Position numbers and translations under genes: made by a program
Assembly: GCA_030043155.1 (NCBI GenBank)
Contig: JASHYE010000246.1
Coordinates: 1 to 6,858 of the forward strand
DNA: 6,858 nucleotides
Direction of reading: 5' to 3'
Source of the DNA: Candidatus Acidiferrales bacterium
GTDB taxonomy: Bacteria > Acidobacteriota > Terriglobia > Acidoferrales > UBA7541
The notes under the pieces: generated by a model
What the model was told of the DNA's origin: nothing
Seen by the model: only the letters and a program-made list of their open reading frames with translations
Databases searched by the model: none
In this document: one piece after another, positions 5,405-6,858 of the stretch
How positions within the stretch are numbered: the stretch's first letter is position 1
Layout: each line of letters opens with the position of its first letter

Positions 5405-6858
5405 ATGAAACGCCAGCCCATCGCGCTTTTCGTCATCGCTTCCGCAATCATTTTTCTCGCCGCCGCTTCCGCGTTCGTCGCGCGCGCCGCCAATCCTCCC
5501 GCGCCGCAGGACATCGCCGTCGCGCCTCAGCTCAACAACGGAACCATGCCCGCGCTCGCCGCCATCGCCGGCCAGGGCATGATGAACGACCACGCCTACA
5601 AATTTCTCGAAGATCTCAGCGACAACATCGGCGCCCGCGTCACCGGCTCGCCGCAATGCAACGCCGCAATTCAGTGGGGCCTCGAAACCATGCGCTCCAT
5701 CGGCTTGCAAAACGTTCACGCCGAGCACTGGCAGCTTTTCCGTGGCTGGACGCGCATCTCCGCCAATGCCGCCATCATTTCTCCCGCGCCGCACAAGCTC
5801 ATGATCGACGCCATGGGATGGGTCGGCTCCACTCCGCAGGGCGGAGTCGACGCCGACGTCGTTCCCGTCAATGCCTATCAGCTCGACCAGGAAATGTCCC
5901 AGAATTCCGGCAACTGGCGCGGCAAAGTCCTCCTCGTCGTGCAAAAAGGCACGCCGCCCGATAACGGCATGGCCGGCTTCGCCAAATTCGGCATGTTCCT
6001 CAACAAAGCGCATGACGTGGGTGCCGCTGCCGTCATTGGCGGACAGGGCGGCGGCAAAGCGCAAGGCATGCACCTCACCCACACCGGAATTCTCGGCTTC
6101 GCCGTTTACTACGACATTCCCGTCGTCTCCATCTCCGCCGAAGATCAAGACCTCCTCGAACGCTTCATCGACCGCGGCGAAACTCCCCGCATCCACATCG
6201 ACGTGCAAAATCGCGTCACCGCCGGCTCCGTAGACACTGCCAACGTCGTCGGCGAAATTCCCGGCACCGAGCATCCCGAACAGGTCATCGTGGTCGGCGG
6301 CCACCTCGATTCGTGGGACCTCTCCGAAGGCTCGACCGACAATGGCGCCGGCACCACCACCACTCTCGGCGCCGCCGAAGCCATCGTGCACTCCGGATTC
6401 AAGCCCAAGCGCACCATCCGCTTCGTCCTTTTCACCGGCGAAGAAGAAGGCCTGCTCGGCTCCATCGCCTACGTCAACACGCACAAAGCGGAAATGCAAA
6501 ACCACGTCGCCGCGGTCATTCTCGACAACGGCCAGGGCCCCGTCACCGCTCTCAACATGGGCGGACGCAGCGACCTCCTTCCCGCCGTCGACCCCTTAGC
6601 CGCCAATCTCACCGCCTTCGGTAAAATCACCGCCAACGACGACACCGAATTCGGCACCGACACTGGCCCGTTCATCCTCCAGGGCCTTCCCGGCATCAAT
6701 CTCGACCAGGACTCGCCCGAGTACCGCTACACGCACCACTCCAACGTCGACAGCTTCGACAAAATCAATGAAGCCGTCCTCGACCGCGACGCCACCGTGC
6801 AAGCGCTCGTCGCTTTCTGGATCGCCGACCGTCCCGAGCGCCTCGCCTCTCCCTGGCC
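5405..6858 (+). CDS. Secreted M28-family zinc peptidase, CPQ-like (3' end outside the window)
   Basis: Open reading frame of 484 complete codons running off the right edge without a stop. Residues 1-29 form a signal peptide (MKRQP, hydrophobic core, cut near ARA-AN). A protease-associated-type insertion is likely at about 145-265. The M28 core follows: His300 and Asp302 in GGHLDSWD, bridging Asp312 in STDNGAG, Glu346/Glu347 in TGEEEG (general base and metal ligand), Asp374 in ILDNG, and His445 in THHSNVD. All five expected di-zinc ligands and the catalytic Glu are therefore present. Motif wording and the C-terminal pattern (LVAFWIADRPERL) resemble plasma glutamate carboxypeptidase (CPQ), about 470 residues, so only the extreme C-terminus should be missing. 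It is expected to release N-terminal residues or split dipeptides in the periplasm or outside. ATG 5405 is the first usable start after an in-frame TGA at 5354; the ribosome site AGAAAGG sits a rather long 11 nt upstream. It is transcribed divergently from htrA. The exact substrate is unknown. Confidence 0.94.
   Translation, partial: MKRQPIALFVIASAIIFLAAASAFVARAANPPAPQDIAVAPQLNNGTMPALAAIAGQGMMNDHAYKFLEDLSDNIGARVTGSPQCNAAIQWGLETMRSIGLQNVHAEHWQLFRGWTRISANAAIISPAPHKLMIDAMGWVGSTPQGGVDADVVPVNAYQLDQEMSQNSGNWRGKVLLVVQKGTPPDNGMAGFAKFGMFLNKAHDVGAAAVIGGQGGGKAQGMHLTHTGILGFAVYYDIPVVSISAEDQDLLERFIDRGETPRIHIDVQNRVTAGSVDTANVVGEIPGTEHPEQVIVVGGHLDSWDLSEGSTDNGAGTTTTLGAAEAIVHSGFKPKRTIRFVLFTGEEEGLLGSIAYVNTHKAEMQNHVAAVILDNGQGPVTALNMGGRSDLLPAVDPLAANLTAFGKITANDDTEFGTDTGPFILQGLPGINLDQDSPEYRYTHHSNVDSFDKINEAVLDRDATVQALVAFWIADRPERLASPW

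Noticed and set aside
5375..6505. Long minus-strand frame of 376 codons opposite the M28 gene
   Set aside because: It is a mirror of the GC-biased codons of the real gene: Gly/Asp/Ala/Val-rich, with no domain or signal, while the plus-strand frame carries all M28 motifs.
1..6858. Mobile elements, CRISPR arrays, attachment sites
   Set aside because: No transposase or integrase frames, no regularly spaced repeats, and no target-site duplications were seen.

Overview
The window looks like chromosomal DNA from a Gram-negative bacterium, most likely an acidobacterium (Terriglobia/Acidobacteriia type). That placement is inference from protein style: a TonB-like protein with Gly/Pro-rich spacer, a LolA-like plus M48-like fusion, an Asn/Gln-rich membrane-anchored HtrA, and a CPQ-type M28 peptidase, all in moderately GC-rich DNA with strongly C/G-biased third codon positions. 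No rRNA or other taxonomic marker is present. There are no tRNAs, insertion sequences, integrases or CRISPR repeats, so this reads as core or stable lineage-specific chromosome rather than a mobile island.

Layout, left to right. (1) Positions 3-2806, minus strand: a two-gene unit read right to left. The first gene (2806 to 1742) encodes a TonB C-terminal-domain protein. After 32 nt comes the second gene (1709 to 3), a secreted 568-residue protein with an N-terminal LolA/RseB-like region and a C-terminal M48-metallopeptidase-like region whose zinc motif is destroyed. (2) Positions 2807-3408: about 600 bp without a convincing gene. It holds a putative promoter and a palindromic operator resembling BlaI/MecI sites in front of the TonB gene, and a clear intrinsic terminator (3347-3381) closing the htrA gene. 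(3) Positions 3409-4995, minus strand: a complete DegP/DegQ/HtrA serine protease with intact catalytic triad and two PDZ domains. (4) Positions 4996-5404: divergent intergenic region with two short palindromes. (5) Positions 5405 to the right edge, plus strand: a secreted M28 peptidase resembling plasma glutamate carboxypeptidase (CPQ), cut by the window edge but carrying all expected metal ligands.

Working together: all four products are predicted to be exported or anchored with their working domains in the periplasm, and three of the four have peptidase folds. HtrA would be a periplasmic quality-control protease; the M28 enzyme would trim peptides. The TonB-like/pseudo-M48 pair is the most unusual part: the TonB-like protein lacks the Ser-x3-His transmembrane signature used for ExbB/ExbD energisation, the M48 domain lacks HExxH, and the pair seems to sit behind a BlaI-like operator. 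The pair may be an envelope scaffold or sensor module rather than a classical transporter and protease; this is inference.
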